A stretch of DNA of 16,726 nucleotides. Source: DAITMV01 sp046318595 (GTDB taxonomy: Bacteria; Pseudomonadota; Gammaproteobacteria; Burkholderiales; Burkholderiaceae_B). Where the stretch lies: the NCBI GenBank assembly GCA_046318595.1, contig JBKCTV010000045.1, positions 1-16,726 on the forward strand, read 5' to 3'. Shown here in pieces: positions 15,710-16,726 of the stretch. How positions within the stretch are numbered: the stretch's first letter is position 1; each line of letters opens with the position of its first letter. The translations under genes were made by a program, and so were the position numbers. Under the pieces are notes generated by a model. The model was not told the origin of the DNA and made no database searches. It saw nothing but the letters and a program-made list of their open reading frames with translations.

Positions 15710-16642
15710 ACCGCTGTCACTCTTGCCTTTGGGGATTGCTTTCCCTGCACGCTCGATCAATGCAACTGCCTTTTCAAGTGCAGTTACATCCGGCGGAGAT
15801 TCCTCAGAGCGGCTAAATGCATTAGCTCCGGTGATGTTCCAGTGTTCAAAAGCCTCTTTTACTTGCGACCAATCAGCGGCCGCACCGTAAGACTCAAGGT
15901 AAAACTTTCCAAAGTTGATTGCATGACGGCGGTCTGCATTCTTCAGCGCTTCTTGCATGTAAGAACTGCTGAATAGGAACGAATACTTAGCAAGCCCTGC
16001 AAGCAACGCTATTGCAACAAGTCCTTTAAATACAGAGAACGTGATGAATTCCCAGCTTATGGAAGCCGGCAGCGCAACGGTAGATGAAACGCTTATATAG
16101 GCAAACAACCCGACTCCCGCTATCAGTGCTCCGGCCCCAATGCCACTCCAAACTTTTGAGATGCGGTGAAATTCTTTTTCCTTTTTATCAAGGGTGTCCA
16201 AGGCATCTACGACATAGTCCTTTGACGTTCGCTCAATCTTCTTCCGGCTCTCCTCGTTGTAGCGCTCCTTTTCTTGCTGGAGTTCAACTAAAGCTTGTTG
16301 AAGCTTCGCTTCGCGGTTGGCTATTTCATTTTGTAGATGCGTTCGCAGGGCTTCGGTTTCTGCTTGGCGGTGCATTAAGTGATTTTCGAAATCACGCTGG
16401 CGCTCGATTAGCTTCTTTTCTCGCTCGGCAAAGAATCTTTCTCTTGCTTCTAGCTCCTTTTGTAGCTCCTTTTCCCGAGCAAGCTGTTCTTCCTTTAGTC
16501 GCGAGCGGTAGGCGTCTAATTCACTCTCTTGACGATCAATAACTTCTCGGTAGCGCAACAGTTCGCGTTCACGAGCCGTAAGGCGCGCAAGCTCTTCCTT
16601 AGTAAGCTCCTCAAGCCGAGACTTATCCATACGTTCTTGCAT
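15704..16642 (-). CDS. Coiled-coil protein with two membrane segments, unknown function (cassette gene)
   Basis: A 312-residue protein starting MQERMDKSRLEEL. The start at 16642 is set by AAGGAG (16657-16652), nine bases before the ATG. Residues ~5-150 form a long, strongly charged Glu/Arg/Lys/Gln-rich coiled coil. Two hydrophobic segments follow at about 165-185 (IGAGALIAGVGLFAYISV) and 198-221 (ITFSVFKGLVAIALLAGLA), a membrane hairpin. The C-terminal ~90 residues are soluble, with ADRRHAINFGKFYLESYG and DWSQVKEAFEHWNI. I do not recognise the family. Coiled coil plus membrane hairpin recalls effectors of some anti-phage systems, but this is only architectural resemblance. The TAA stop is within an attC R' box and the Shine-Dalgarno starts six bases inside another core box, so the gene just fits one cassette. 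Its direction is opposite to the inferred attC orientation. DNA is more A/T-rich than the core genes. Confidence 0.85.
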   Translation of the reverse strand: MQERMDKSRLEELTKEELARLTARERELLRYREVIDRQESELDAYRSRLKEEQLAREKELQKELEARERFFAEREKKLIERQRDFENHLMHRQAETEALRTHLQNEIANREAKLQQALVELQQEKERYNEESRKKIERTSKDYVVDALDTLDKKEKEFHRISKVWSGIGAGALIAGVGLFAYISVSSTVALPASISWEFITFSVFKGLVAIALLAGLAKYSFLFSSSYMQEALKNADRRHAINFGKFYLESYGAAADWSQVKEAFEHWNITGANAFSRSEESPPDVTALEKAVALIERAGKAIPKGKSDSGA

Positions 16643-16651
16643 GCGAGATGA

Positions 16652-16657
16652 CTCCTT
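16652..16657 (-). promoter_or_regulatory. Shine-Dalgarno of the coiled-coil membrane protein gene
   Basis: AAGGAG on the minus strand, nine bases before ATG 16642-16640. It decides the start against the upstream in-frame GTG 16726, ATG 16720 and ATG 16666. Those upstream codons fall in the second attC-like site. Confidence 0.75.
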
Positions 16658-16662
16658 GAGGG

Positions 16663-16726
16663 GCATAACGTAATGTATCCCGCAAAACCTGCAGGATAAA
16701 AACAGAGCAGTCGGATACATTTGCAC
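16663..16726 (+). other. Second attC-like site, partial (cut by right edge)
   Basis: The site begins with GCATAAC (16663-16669), the exact reverse complement of the GTTATGC box at 15703-15709. After a GTAA spacer, TGTATCC (16674-16680) pairs with GGATACA (16713-16719); with two flanking bases the stem is 9 bp perfect (16672-16680 with 16713-16721). A 32-base central region separates the arms, as in longer attC sites. Seven bases (TTTGCAC) remain to the window edge, which is about the spacer expected before R'. The terminal GTTRRRY box is therefore predicted at or just beyond 16727. The site would bound the cassette holding the coiled-coil gene. Confidence 0.5.

Noticed and set aside
16643..16726. 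Upstream in-frame start codons (GTG 16726, ATG 16720, ATG 16666) for the coiled-coil gene, with a CRFC motif
   Set aside because: A strong Shine-Dalgarno sits before ATG 16642 and the upstream part lies within the attC-like structure.

Overview
The window looks like a gammaproteobacterial chromosome. The central block hfq-hflX-hflK-hflC-hisZ-purA is a typical gammaproteobacterial order. The flanking flavoprotein, wrbA, DUF2069 and chemoreceptor genes would suit a methanotroph-like (Methylococcales) lineage, but that assignment is an impression and not proven. The middle of the window has the codon use and moderately high G+C of a core chromosome. Both ends are visibly more A/T-rich and look accessory.

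Layout. (1) 1-1810, minus strand: the 5' 603 codons of a large protein with ankyrin-type repeats, running off the left edge. (2) 1932-1965: a strong hairpin terminator. (3) 2018-6129, minus strand: a methyl-accepting chemotaxis protein, an FAD-linked D-2-hydroxyacid dehydrogenase, a DUF2069 membrane protein and WrbA. The last three overlap by 4 bp each (ATGA junctions), so they form one operon, wrbA-DUF2069-dehydrogenase. (4) 6153-14132, plus strand: yihY, hfq, hflX, hflK, hflC, hisZ, purA and a phosphoribosyltransferase, tightly packed. This block joins RNA-based regulation (Hfq), ribosome rescue (HflX), control of the FtsH membrane protease (HflKC), histidine biosynthesis (HisZ) and purine synthesis/salvage (PurA and the PRTase). 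HflX appears to lack its usual C-terminal domain. (5) 14207-15067, minus strand: a HigB-HigA toxin-antitoxin pair with a third, overlapping small gene. The promoter contains a perfect operator palindrome and places the start codon almost at the transcription start. (6) 15189-15282: four tandem 23-bp repeats that resemble the multiple terminal sites of IS21-family elements, without a transposase. (7) 15655-16726: what appears to be an integron gene cassette without an integrase. A 55-bp attC-like site is followed by a minus-strand gene for a coiled-coil/two-TM membrane protein, then by the start of a second attC-like site cut by the window edge.

The most interesting part is the right end. The unknown membrane-protein gene fits precisely between two attC-type core boxes in inverted relation. 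Its stop codon lies inside one box and its Shine-Dalgarno begins a few bases inside the other. With the adjacent HigBA-plus-third-gene module and the orphan IS21-like end, 14133-16726 looks like a small mobile/defence-type island placed directly after a conserved housekeeping operon. The left-edge ankyrin protein is a second accessory candidate.
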